Source: Mesorhizobium sp. 65-26
GTDB taxonomy: Bacteria; Pseudomonadota; Alphaproteobacteria; Rhizobiales; Rhizobiaceae
Assembly: GCA_001899205.1 (NCBI GenBank)
Contig: MKVL01000015.1
Coordinates: 152,300 to 216,299 of the forward strand
DNA: 64,000 nt
Reading direction: 5' to 3'
The notes below the pieces were generated by a model. It did not search any database. It had not been told where the DNA came from and saw only the letters and a list, made by a program, of their open reading frames with translations. Within the stretch, counting starts at the first letter, position 1. Every line of letters starts with the position of its first letter. Shown piece by piece: positions 16,492-24,751 of this stretch. Both the position numbers and the translations under genes were made by a program.

Positions 16492-17838
16492 ATGCAAACG
16501 TCGTTTGGCACCGGTCAGGCAAACAGGGACTCGGATCTGGCTTTTACCGATCCATTGACCGGGCTTGGCAATCATCGCCGCTTCTTCGACAAGATCGACC
16601 GCCTGATCAGCGATCGCGCCGACGATCCCGCGCCTTTCACCGTCGTGATCCTCGACCTCGACGGCTTCAAGCCGATCAACGACCTTTTCGGGCACAGGGC
16701 GGGCGACGACATACTGATCCAGGTGGCGATGCGCCTGCGCGCCTCGATGGACGGCTACTCCACGGTCTGCCGTATCGGCGCCGACGAATTCGCCGTCCTC
16801 TACCCGATGGTGTTCAGCGAGGAGGCGGCGTCCGAGCGTTCGCGCATGCTGATCGAGATTCTCTCGGCGCCCTACGATGTCGGCGAGCGCACCGCGAGGC
16901 TCTCGGCCTCGGTCGGCTGCTCGCTGTTCTATTCCGGCGACGAGACCACCGAGATCCTCGTCAACAAGGCGGAGACCGCGCTCTACCACGCCAAGCGCTC
17001 GGGGCGTGGGCGGGTCGTGGTCTACACGCGCGAGATGGAGGAAGCGGCCAAGCGCGTCACCCGCATCGAGCAGGCACTGCGCCGCGCCGTCTCCGCCGGC
17101 GAGGTCGAGCCGCATTTCCAGCCCATCGTCGACCTCGGTACGCGCCGCACCATCGGTTTCGAGACGCTGGCGCGCTGGACCGATCGTGATCTCGGCGCGG
17201 TGCCGCCGACGGTCTTCATCCCCATTGCCGAGGAGCGCGGCATCATCGGACCCCTGTCGCAGCTCGTCCTGCGCAAGGCCGCCGAGGCCGCCAGGAGCTG
17301 GCCCAAGGACCTGTTCCTGTCCTTCAACCTGTCGCCATCACAGCTTGTCGACCAGAACACCGGCCTGCACATACTGGCGATCCTCGATCGCACCGGCTTC
17401 GATCCGCGGCGGCTGGAGATCGAGATCACCGAGACCGGCCTGATGAACGATCCGGCGTCCGCCGAGAAGATCGTCGAGGACCTGCGTCGCGTCGGCATCC
17501 GCGTGTCGCTCGACGATTTCGGCACCGGCCAGTCCTCGCTCGGCCGTCTGCGCGAGTTCAATTTCGACAAGCTGAAGATCGACCGCACCTTCGTTTCGTC
17601 CATCCTCGACGACCGCCCTTCCGAACACATCATTCGCGCCATCCTCGCCATGTGCGAAGGGCTGGGCATGGACGTCGTCGCCGAAGGCATAGAGCAGGAG
17701 GCGCAGGCCGATCGGCTGATTCAGTTCGGCTGTGCCGGCGGCCAGGGCTTCCTGTTCGGCAGGCCGGCCGACGCCGATGCCACGCTGGGCTATCTCAGGG
17801 ATTCTTTCCGCGGCGCCCTGCGCGCCAAGGCGATCTGA
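16492..17838 (+). CDS. GGDEF-EAL protein, probably a c-di-GMP phosphodiesterase
   Basis: Cytosolic 448-aa protein. The GGDEF domain (about 15-180) has an altered active-site loop, GADEF near residue 97, and no membrane or PAS input domain. The EAL domain (about 200-440) keeps its metal and catalytic residues: ETLARW (about 224), NLSPSQL, EITETGL, DDFGTGQSSL, KLKID, EGIE and QGFLFGRP. The expected activity is c-di-GMP hydrolysis, with the GGDEF part perhaps a GTP-sensing module. It starts directly after a repeat element and probably has its own transcript. Confidence 0.9.
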   Translation: MQTSFGTGQANRDSDLAFTDPLTGLGNHRRFFDKIDRLISDRADDPAPFTVVILDLDGFKPINDLFGHRAGDDILIQVAMRLRASMDGYSTVCRIGADEFAVLYPMVFSEEAASERSRMLIEILSAPYDVGERTARLSASVGCSLFYSGDETTEILVNKAETALYHAKRSGRGRVVVYTREMEEAAKRVTRIEQALRRAVSAGEVEPHFQPIVDLGTRRTIGFETLARWTDRDLGAVPPTVFIPIAEERGIIGPLSQLVLRKAAEAARSWPKDLFLSFNLSPSQLVDQNTGLHILAILDRTGFDPRRLEIEITETGLMNDPASAEKIVEDLRRVGIRVSLDDFGTGQSSLGRLREFNFDKLKIDRTFVSSILDDRPSEHIIRAILAMCEGLGMDVVAEGIEQEAQADRLIQFGCAGGQGFLFGRPADADATLGYLRDSFRGALRAKAI

Positions 17839-17848
17839 TCGGCCGCGC

Positions 17849-17875
17849 GGCGGTCGTCGCCGCCATTTCTCTTTT
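17849..17875 (+). terminator. Weak intrinsic terminator after GGDEF-EAL gene
   Basis: GGCGG/CCGCC stem with a six-base loop (17849-17864) followed by ATTTCTCTTTTT. It lies 10 bp after the stop codon. Confidence 0.4.
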
Positions 17876-17910
17876 TGTCTGACATAAGCGCGCAAAACGG
17901 GTTTTCGGCC

Positions 17911-17938
17911 TTGCCTGCCCGATCCGTCCGGATAGGAT
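17911..17938 (+). promoter_or_regulatory. Putative sigma-70 promoter of the galactose operon
   Basis: TTGCCT and TAGGAT are separated by 16 bp, about 28 bp before the SDR start codon and its GGGAGGAAG ribosome site. Confidence 0.4.
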
Positions 17939-17966
17939 GCGCGCCGTTCATGTCGGGAGGAAGAAG

Positions 17967-18734
17967 ATGATGCCATCGGCGCGGTTTGCCGACCTCGAGG
18001 GAGCCTCGGTGCTGATCACCGGCGGCGGCTCCGGCATCGGCGCGGCGCTGACCGAAGGTTTCATGAGGCAGGGCGCCAGCGTCGCCTTCATGGACATCGC
18101 CGACGGCCCAAGCCTGGCGCTCGCCGATCGTCTCGAGAAGGATCTCGGCCGGCGGCCGCTCTACCTCAAGACCGACATAGGCGACATCGAGGCGTTGCGC
18201 GCTTCGGCCGCGAAAGCCGCCGAGGCGCATGGCGACGTCACCGTTCTGGTCAACAACGCCGCCAGGGACGACCGCCACGCCGTGGAGGATGTCACGGTGG
18301 AGTATTGGGACGCCAACCAGGCGATCAACCTCAGGCCGCATTTCTTCAGCGCCCAGGCCGTGGCGCCCGGCATGAAGCGCGCCGGCGGTGGCTCGATCAT
18401 CAACTTCACCTCGACCTCCTACCTCATCAACCACCCCGACATGCCGTCCTACACCGCCGCCAAGGCCGGCATCCTGGGCCTCACCAAGGGGCTCGCCGGC
18501 AAGCTCGGGCCCGACGGTATCCGCGTCAACGCCATCGCGCCCGGCTGGGTGATCACCGAGCGGCAGCGCGATCTCTGGGTGACGGAGGAATCGCTCGCCG
18601 CCCATGTCGCCCGGCAATGCATCAAGCAGGTGATGCGACCCGACGACATCGTCGGCACCGTGCTGTTCCTCGCCTCTGACGCCTCGCGCCTGCTGACGGC
18701 GCAGATGCTGATCGTCGACGGAGGCTTCCTGTGA
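17967..18734 (+). CDS. SDR oxidoreductase, likely D-galactose 1-dehydrogenase
   Basis: NAD(P)-dependent short-chain dehydrogenase of 255 aa: TGGGSGIG cofactor loop, NNAA motif, catalytic S-Y-K (FTSTSY and SYTAAKAG), C-terminal VDGGFL. It is the first gene of a run with 2-keto-3-deoxygalactonokinase, KDPGal aldolase and a lactonase, so oxidation of D-galactose to its lactone fits, as for rhizobial GalD; that specificity is inferred from context. The ATG at 17967 follows GGGAGGAAGAAG. It overlaps dgoK by 4 bp. Confidence 0.8.
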   Translation: MMPSARFADLEGASVLITGGGSGIGAALTEGFMRQGASVAFMDIADGPSLALADRLEKDLGRRPLYLKTDIGDIEALRASAAKAAEAHGDVTVLVNNAARDDRHAVEDVTVEYWDANQAINLRPHFFSAQAVAPGMKRAGGGSIINFTSTSYLINHPDMPSYTAAKAGILGLTKGLAGKLGPDGIRVNAIAPGWVITERQRDLWVTEESLAAHVARQCIKQVMRPDDIVGTVLFLASDASRLLTAQMLIVDGGFL

Positions 18735-19666
18735 ATACGGCTCCGGCGGTCGCCGCCGTCGACTGGGGCACGACCCGGCTGCGGGCCTGGCTCATCGACG
18801 CCTCCGGCAAGGTGCTGGCCGAGCGGCGTGGCGACGACGGGCTGATCAGCGCGCGCGAGAAAGGCTTCGCCGGCGTGCTCGAAGGCCATCTCGCGGCCAT
18901 GGGCGCGGCGCCGTCGCTGCCCGTCATCATCTGCGGCATGGCCGGTTCGCGCCAGGGCTGGCTGGAAGCCCCCTATGTCGACGTGCCGGCGCCGATCGGC
19001 GCCATACTGGCGGGCGCTGCCCGCGTTCCCGCGCAGGGTCGCGACATCCGCATCGTGCCGGGCCTCGCCCAACGCCTTGCCGACGCGCCAGACGTGATGC
19101 GCGGCGAGGAGACCCAACTTGCCGGCGCCGGGCTGCCGGCCGGCGGCCGTCATCTCGTCTGCATGCCGGGCACCCACTCGAAATGGGTGGTCGTCGAGGA
19201 TGGCGCGGTCGCGGGCTTCGGCACCTGGCCGACCGGCGAGCTGTTCTCGGTGCTGGCTGAGCATTCGATCCTGCGCCATTCGCTCGGCGAGCATCCGGCG
19301 GCCGTGACGCCGGACAATGTGTTCTTCCGCCAGTGGTGCGAAAGGGCGCTGGGCGAGGGCGGTGACGTCACCTCGAAACTGTTTGCGATCCGCGCCGCCG
19401 GCCTGCTGCAGGGCCTTGGCGCGGCGGAAGCGGCGGCTTGCCTGTCGGGCCTGCTGATCGGCGGCGAGATCGCCTCCGCCAGGAGGCGTTACGGCGCGGG
19501 CAACGCACCGGTCGTGCTTGTCGCTTCCGGCGCGCTTGGTGCGCTCTACGCCACGGCCCTTGATGTCGCCGGCCTTGCCGTCAGGATCGTCGACGCCGAC
19601 GAGGCGGTGCGCGCCGGCCTGGTCGAGGCGGCGCGCGAGAATGGCATGATCGGAGAAAAGGCATGA
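18731..19666 (+). CDS. dgoK: 2-dehydro-3-deoxygalactonokinase
   Basis: Phosphorylates 2-keto-3-deoxygalactonate in the De Ley-Doudoroff route. 311 aa, GTG start inside the SDR stop (GTGA). It shows the family's N-terminal DWGTTRLRAWL phosphate loop, CGMAGSRQGW, and MPGTHSKWV. It ends in ATGA overlapping the aldolase, so all three are translationally coupled. Confidence 0.92.
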   Translation: MNTAPAVAAVDWGTTRLRAWLIDASGKVLAERRGDDGLISAREKGFAGVLEGHLAAMGAAPSLPVIICGMAGSRQGWLEAPYVDVPAPIGAILAGAARVPAQGRDIRIVPGLAQRLADAPDVMRGEETQLAGAGLPAGGRHLVCMPGTHSKWVVVEDGAVAGFGTWPTGELFSVLAEHSILRHSLGEHPAAVTPDNVFFRQWCERALGEGGDVTSKLFAIRAAGLLQGLGAAEAAACLSGLLIGGEIASARRRYGAGNAPVVLVASGALGALYATALDVAGLAVRIVDADEAVRAGLVEAARENGMIGEKA

Positions 19667-20301
19667 CAACCGCACCCTTCCCCAAACTCGGGCGCGGCCT
19701 TGTCGCGATCCTGCGTGGCCTGAAGCCGGCCGAGGCTGTCGCCGTCGGGCAGGCGGTCTTCGAGGCCGGCATAGAGGCGATCGAGGTGCCGCTCAATTCG
19801 CCGGAGCCGTTCGTCTCGATCGCCGCCATAGTCAAGGCGCTGCCGAAGACGGCGCTGGTCGGCGCCGGCACGGTGCTGACGGCGGCCGATGTCGACAGGC
19901 TGAACGAGGCCGGCGGCCGGCTGCTGGTCAGCCCCAGCATCGACGCCGAGGTGATGGAACGCGCCGGGACGCATGGCATGGTGACGATGCCCGGCGTGTT
20001 CACGCCGACCGAGGCCTTCCTGGCGCTTCGCCTCGGCGCTTCGGCGCTCAAGTTCTTCCCGGCAAGCGTGCTCGGCGCCGGCGGCATCGCCGCCATGCGC
20101 GCCGTGCTGCCTGCCGATACGCTGGTCGGCGCGGTCGGCGGCGTCTCCGACAAGGATTTCGCCGGCTACAAGGCTGCGGGCGTCACGGTCTTCGGCCTTG
20201 GCTCCAGCCTGTTCAAGCCGGGCATGAGCGTCGAGGAGGTGGCCGCGCGCGCCCGCGCCGCGGTGATTGCCTGGGACGCGGCTTTTGGAGGGGCGCAATG
20301 A
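19663..20301 (+). CDS. dgoA: 2-dehydro-3-deoxy-6-phosphogalactonate aldolase
   Basis: Class I KDPG/KDPGal aldolase of 212 aa that splits KDPGal into pyruvate and glyceraldehyde 3-phosphate. It has the opening LVAILRGLKPAEAVAV, VGAGTVLTAADVD, the Schiff-base lysine in GASALKFFPAS (about residue 127) and a phosphate-binding AVGGV near the C-terminus. It overlaps the genes on both sides by 4 bp. Confidence 0.92.
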   Translation: MTTAPFPKLGRGLVAILRGLKPAEAVAVGQAVFEAGIEAIEVPLNSPEPFVSIAAIVKALPKTALVGAGTVLTAADVDRLNEAGGRLLVSPSIDAEVMERAGTHGMVTMPGVFTPTEAFLALRLGASALKFFPASVLGAGGIAAMRAVLPADTLVGAVGGVSDKDFAGYKAAGVTVFGLGSSLFKPGMSVEEVAARARAAVIAWDAAFGGAQ

Positions 20302-21173
20302 GCGAGGTTTCGGTTTTTTCCGAGCATGTCTGCGAACTTGGCGAGGGGCCGAGCTACGATCCGGCCACCGACACGCTGTTCTGGTTCGATATCGTCCATG
20401 GCCACCTGCTGGAGCAGAAGCTCTCCGGCGGCGCGGTCAAGGTGAACGAGCTCGGCCAGATGGCCAGCGCCATCGCCGTCATCGACGAGGGCCGCCAGCT
20501 GATCGCCACCGAGATCGGCCTGCATGTCCGTGACGTGGCCAGCGGAAAGCTGACGCTGCACACGCCGCTCGAGGCCGACAATGCGGTGACGCGCTCGAAC
20601 GATGCCCGCGTCCACCCCTGCGGCGCCTTCTGGGTGGGCACGATGGGCAAGAAGGAAGAGAAGGGCGCCGGTTCCATCTACTGGTTCTTCAAGGGCGAAC
20701 TGCGCCGCCTGTTTTCGGGCATCACGGTCTCCAACTCGATCTGCTTCTCGCAGGACGGCACCATCGCCTACTACACCGATACGTCCACGGGCCTGTTGAT
20801 GCGCGTCGGCTGCGACCCGTCGACCGGCCTGCCGTCCGGCGAGGCCAGGGTCTTCGTCGACCATCGCTCGGCCAAGGGCTATATCGACGGTTCGGTGCTC
20901 GATCGCGACGGCATACTGTGGAATGCCTGCTGGGGTGGCGCCGTGGTCAAGGCCTACGGCCCCGACGGCAAGCTGGTGCGCACGGTGGAAATGCCGGTCA
21001 CGCAGCCTTCGTGCCCCGCCTTCGTCGGCAAGGCCGCCGACCGGCTGGCGGTTACCTCGGCCTGGTCCGGCAAGGACAGGAAGCAGCGCGCCGAGGATCC
21101 GCAGGCCGGCAAGACCTTCCTGCTCGACATTCCCGTCAACGGCCTTTTCGAGCCACGCGTCCTGATCGCCTGA
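20298..21173 (+). CDS. SMP-30/gluconolactonase-family sugar lactonase
   Basis: Six-bladed beta-propeller lactonase of 291 aa, last gene of the operon (start overlaps dgoA by 4 bp). Metal ligands of the family are visible: Glu in ELGEGPSYD, Asn in RSNDARVHP, and Asp in YIDGSVLD. In this operon it should hydrolyse galactono-lactone made by the SDR. The galactonate dehydratase needed for the next step is not in the window. Confidence 0.9.
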   Translation: MSEVSVFSEHVCELGEGPSYDPATDTLFWFDIVHGHLLEQKLSGGAVKVNELGQMASAIAVIDEGRQLIATEIGLHVRDVASGKLTLHTPLEADNAVTRSNDARVHPCGAFWVGTMGKKEEKGAGSIYWFFKGELRRLFSGITVSNSICFSQDGTIAYYTDTSTGLLMRVGCDPSTGLPSGEARVFVDHRSAKGYIDGSVLDRDGILWNACWGGAVVKAYGPDGKLVRTVEMPVTQPSCPAFVGKAADRLAVTSAWSGKDRKQRAEDPQAGKTFLLDIPVNGLFEPRVLIA

Positions 21174-21308
21174 TGGGCGGCCCATCTCCGGTCAGGGAGA
21201 TGGAGCCATGCTGTCACGCAATCGCCCCGGGTCGGTCGGTTTCACGAAAGCCGATCGCGGACGGCGTGCGATTGTAGCGGCCCATATTGCCCGGAGCCGT
21301 CCCGTCCC

Positions 21309-22382
21309 ATGCTGCGCCATACGCCGAAGCTGATCCTCGTCCATGAGCCGGAGAAAGCCTGTTTCGACAGGCTTCTCGCCGATGGTTATCCGCGGGAGCG
21401 GGCGATCGAGATATCCTCCTATCTGGCGCAGTCGACCGACCTCGCGCCCGAATTCGACGCGCTGGCCGCCGCTTGCGAGAGGCGTGGCCTCTCCTTCCTG
21501 CCGGTCGAACTCGACGAGGCGCCCTCGGCGCTGGCCGGGGCCGACGCCGCGACGACCCTGGTCTGGACGCTGACCGACGGCATCGCGTATTTCCGCGGCG
21601 GCGCGGCGCCCGCCCTGGCGCGGCTCAACGGCTTGCGGACGGTCGGCGCCGACGACGCGCTGTTCGCGCTCTGCCAGGACAAGTTCCGCTCCGGCGCCGT
21701 GCTCGGCGCGCTCGGCCTGCCGGTGCCGTCGGCCGGTTTTGCCCGCGACGGCAAATGGCTGGTCGAACCGCCGGCCTCCGCCGCCGGCTGGTTCGTCAAG
21801 CCCAACAGGCTGGGCGCCAAGATCGGCATCTGGCCGGATTCGCGTATCGCCGACCTCGGCCACGCGCTGGAACTCAGCCGCCGCGTCTTTGCTCACTATC
21901 GCGACGATGTCGTCGTCCAGCCCTATGTCGCCGGCCGCAACGTGCGCGCAAGCTTCCTCGGCGTGAAGCCCGACACAGGCACCGAGGCGCTGGGCATAGC
22001 CTTCGTCGATTCCGGTGGCGACTTCCAGACCATGGCCGACTCGATGGCGCTCTATGGCGATACCGGCGAGGCGGCAAAGGCGGCCGGCATCTATGCCGAA
22101 CCCGACCTTCAGCCGGTCGGCGATACCCAGCCAAGGGCCGATGCGGAAATTCGCCGCATCGCCGGGCGGCTGGTGGCGGGGCTCGGCCTCAGGGACGTCT
22201 ATTCGATCGATCTCAGGGTCGAGGCCGACGACACCGTCCACCTCATCGAATTCGAAATCTGCCCCGGCCTGCCCTGCTTCGACTTCCGCGCCTATTGCCG
22301 GACGCGGTGGGGCATGAGCCTCGTCGACGCGATGGCCGAGACCGCAGCCAACCGGCTGTCGGCGCGGCCCGTGGCCGCATAA
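21309..22382 (+). CDS. ATP-grasp domain protein of unknown substrate
   Basis: 357-aa protein with a D-Ala-D-Ala-ligase/ATP-grasp-like layout: an N-terminal pre-ATP-grasp region (KLILVHEPEKACFDRLL), a central lysine-bearing WFVKPNRLGAKIGIW, VVVQPYVAGRNVRASFLG, and the metal-binding HLIEFEICPGLPCFDFRAY. In the last segment the usual N-x-N-P-G reads E-I-C-P-G. It would ligate a carboxylate to an amine or thiol with ATP. It stands alone, 135 bp after the galactose operon and convergent with the GntR gene. The substrate cannot be told from the sequence. Confidence 0.7.
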   Translation: MLRHTPKLILVHEPEKACFDRLLADGYPRERAIEISSYLAQSTDLAPEFDALAAACERRGLSFLPVELDEAPSALAGADAATTLVWTLTDGIAYFRGGAAPALARLNGLRTVGADDALFALCQDKFRSGAVLGALGLPVPSAGFARDGKWLVEPPASAAGWFVKPNRLGAKIGIWPDSRIADLGHALELSRRVFAHYRDDVVVQPYVAGRNVRASFLGVKPDTGTEALGIAFVDSGGDFQTMADSMALYGDTGEAAKAAGIYAEPDLQPVGDTQPRADAEIRRIAGRLVAGLGLRDVYSIDLRVEADDTVHLIEFEICPGLPCFDFRAYCRTRWGMSLVDAMAETAANRLSARPVAA

Positions 22383-22399
22383 TCGTTTCCGCAATCGGC

Positions 22400-23089
22400 C
22401 TATGCCGGCCGCAGGGCCAGCGACATGCTCGAGATCAGTTCCTCGGCATCGGCGTCGGCATGGCGTATGGCCAGTTGAAACGCCGCCTCCGCGTCGCCTT
22501 CGGTAATCGCCGCCACCAGCGGCTCGTGCAGGCTCGGTATATCGTTCAGGTCGTTGTAGAAGCGGTCGGTCAGCCGCAGGAACATGCGCGTCTGCCCCTC
22601 CAGCCGCTCATAGATCTCCATCAGCCGGCGATGGCCGGAGATATCGATGACCGCCCGGTGGAAGTCGAAATCCAGTTCCATCAGCTTCTTGCGGTTGCCG
22701 TCCTCGGCCGCCTTTCGCATGGCGCGGACGATGTCCTGCAACTGCTTGCGCCCGGCATCGTCGATGCGCTTGGCGGCGAGCCTCGCGCCGAGCGCCTCGA
22801 GCGATTCGCGCAGCACCGAGATTTCGTAGATGTCGGTCTTCTCGACGGTGATGACGAAATTGCCGCGCCGCGGCCGGTAGGCGACGAGGCCCTGGGCCTG
22901 CAGATATTTGAGCGCGGCGCGGATGGTTCCCTGGCTGACGTTGAAGCGCGCCGCTATGTCGAGCTCGATCAGACGCGTGCCGGGCTCGAATTCGCCGTCG
23001 ACGATGGCCGCCCGCAGCGCCATGGCGATTTCCCGTTCCAGTGAGGGGTGGGTGTCCCCCAGGATTTCCGAAACTTTTGAAGACGTCAT
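22400..23089 (-). CDS. GntR-family (FCD) transcriptional regulator
   Basis: 229-aa repressor-type regulator: winged helix at the N-terminus (LEREIAMALRAAIVDGEFEPGTRL, QGTIRAALKYLQAQGLV) and an FCD effector domain with likely metal ligands in DFHRAV and RHADAD. It is divergent from the aminotransferase-TRAP operon. A perfect palindrome in the shared intergenic region is its probable operator. The ligand is likely the TRAP substrate or a product of it. Confidence 0.9.
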   Translation of the reverse strand: MTSSKVSEILGDTHPSLEREIAMALRAAIVDGEFEPGTRLIELDIAARFNVSQGTIRAALKYLQAQGLVAYRPRRGNFVITVEKTDIYEISVLRESLEALGARLAAKRIDDAGRKQLQDIVRAMRKAAEDGNRKKLMELDFDFHRAVIDISGHRRLMEIYERLEGQTRMFLRLTDRFYNDLNDIPSLHEPLVAAITEGDAEAAFQLAIRHADADAEELISSMSLALRPA

Positions 23090-23273
23090 CAGCGGCGATT
23101 CCGGATCGAGCTAAATCACTTAAAAACAGGAACTTGCGGCTTTGCACCAAGAGTTGCAATCGCAGGCCCCGCAGCCGCGCGCCGGCTGTGGAAAAATCGT
23201 CGGTTGGACAGGCGCCGTCTCGGAGACGGTCCCTCCACCCTTATACCGTGCCGGCGATTCGAGCACATGTTTC

Positions 23274-23293
23274 ATCGATTATCAATAATCGAT
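23274..23293. promoter_or_regulatory. Perfect 20-bp palindrome, probable GntR operator
   Basis: ATCGATTATCAATAATCGAT: two exact 9-bp arms around CA. It lies 57 bp before the aminotransferase ring of start codons and 185 bp from the GntR start. The AT-rich perfect dyad in an otherwise GC-rich region is typical of FCD-GntR sites. Confidence 0.65.
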
Positions 23294-23349
23294 ATTGACA
23301 GCCGACCCCAGTTCCGGAATGTTGCCGACAAATGGAAGCGGGGGCGGCG

Positions 23350-24669
23350 ATGTCGTCGATCTTTTCGAGGGACTACGCCGCCGAGCTGCCAGTCCTGGCG
23401 CATGGCAGCGGCGTCTACATCCACGATGCGGATGGCAAGGCCTATCTCGACGGCATGGGCAGCGCCGGCGTCGTCGGCATCGGTCATGGTCGCACGGAGA
23501 TCTACCGGGCGCTTGCGGAAGCCGGCAACACGGTCACCTTCGCCTATACCGCCACCTTCTCGCATCCCTGGCAGGAAAAGCTGGCCTCCTCGATCCTCTC
23601 GGTCGCCCCTGAGGAGATGAAGGCCGTCTATTTCGTCTCCGGCGGTTCGGAGGCCAACGAGACCGCGCTGAAGCTTGCCCGCCAGTATCATCTCGATCGC
23701 GGCGAGCCGCAGCGCCACAAGATCATCTCGCGCTGGCAGAGTTATCATGGCGTCACCATCGCCACCCTGTCGCTGTCCGGCCGCACCAGCTGGCGCACGC
23801 CCTACACGCCGTATCTTCTGCCCGTCATCCACATCGCGCCGCCTTACGAGTATCGCTGCGCCTATTGCCGCGACAATGGCGGCTGCACGCTCGACTGCGC
23901 CGACGAGCTCGAGCGCGCGATCAACCTTGAAGGCCCCGAGACGGTGGCGGCCTTCTTTGCCGAGACCATCGTCGGCACCACGGCTTCAGGGCTGGTGCCG
24001 CACAAGGACTACTACAAGCGCGTGCGCGAGATATGCGACCGCTACGGCGTGCTGTTCGTCGCCGACGAGGTGCTGGCCGGCTACGGCCGCACCGGCAAGC
24101 CCTTCGCCATCAGCGACTGGGGCGTCGCGCCGGACATGATCACCTGCGGCAAGGCGATCGGCAGCGGCTACGCGCCGCTCGGCGCGGTGCTGGTCAACGA
24201 CAGGATCACCGAGTTCTTCCGCGAGGGGCGCCGGCGCTTCGTGCATGGCTTCACCTTCAGCGGCCACCCCGCTTCCTGCTTCATCGGCCAGCAGGTCTTC
24301 GACATCATGTCGCGCGAGGGCCTGTTCACCCGCCCGGCCGAGATCGGCCAATATCTTGCCACCCGCCTGCGGCAGCTCCAGCAGCGCCATGCCTGCATAG
24401 GCGACGTTCGCGGCAAGGGCCTCTATGCCGGCGTCGAGTTCGTCGCCAACCGTGCCACGCGCGAGCCCTTCCCGACGGAAAAAGCCTTCACCTCGCGGCT
24501 TGTCACGATGATGCGCGAGCGTGGCGTCATCGTCGGTGGCGGCGTGCCGGGCGCCAATTTCGGCATGGGCGGCGACCATATCCAGATCACGCCGCCCTAC
24601 ATCGTCACCGAGGAGGAGATCGACATCATCGTCGACACGCTGGACGAGGTGATCACCGCGCTGACGTGA
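23350..24669 (+). CDS. Class-III PLP-dependent aminotransferase
   Basis: 439-aa transaminase. The class III fold signatures are SGGSEANETALKLARQY, WQSYHG, the DEV (ADEVLAGYGRTG) and the PLP lysine in ITCGKAIGSGYAP (about residue 268), with FTFSGHPASC downstream. An unusual cysteine cluster, YRCAYCRDNGGCTLDC, is inserted near residues 170-185. The start may be ATG 23350 or 23332; the former begins MSSIFSRDYAAELP like relatives. It is co-oriented with the TRAP genes, so it probably deaminates the imported omega- or beta-amino compound. Confidence 0.88.
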   Translation: MSSIFSRDYAAELPVLAHGSGVYIHDADGKAYLDGMGSAGVVGIGHGRTEIYRALAEAGNTVTFAYTATFSHPWQEKLASSILSVAPEEMKAVYFVSGGSEANETALKLARQYHLDRGEPQRHKIISRWQSYHGVTIATLSLSGRTSWRTPYTPYLLPVIHIAPPYEYRCAYCRDNGGCTLDCADELERAINLEGPETVAAFFAETIVGTTASGLVPHKDYYKRVREICDRYGVLFVADEVLAGYGRTGKPFAISDWGVAPDMITCGKAIGSGYAPLGAVLVNDRITEFFREGRRRFVHGFTFSGHPASCFIGQQVFDIMSREGLFTRPAEIGQYLATRLRQLQQRHACIGDVRGKGLYAGVEFVANRATREPFPTEKAFTSRLVTMMRERGVIVGGGVPGANFGMGGDHIQITPPYIVTEEEIDIIVDTLDEVITALT

Positions 24670-24751
24670 ACGGAAGGGTGGAAGCCGTTCGGATATCGCT
24701 TGAAACCATCCGGCTGCAAATCAAAGACACACAAGAAAGGGGAATTCGACC

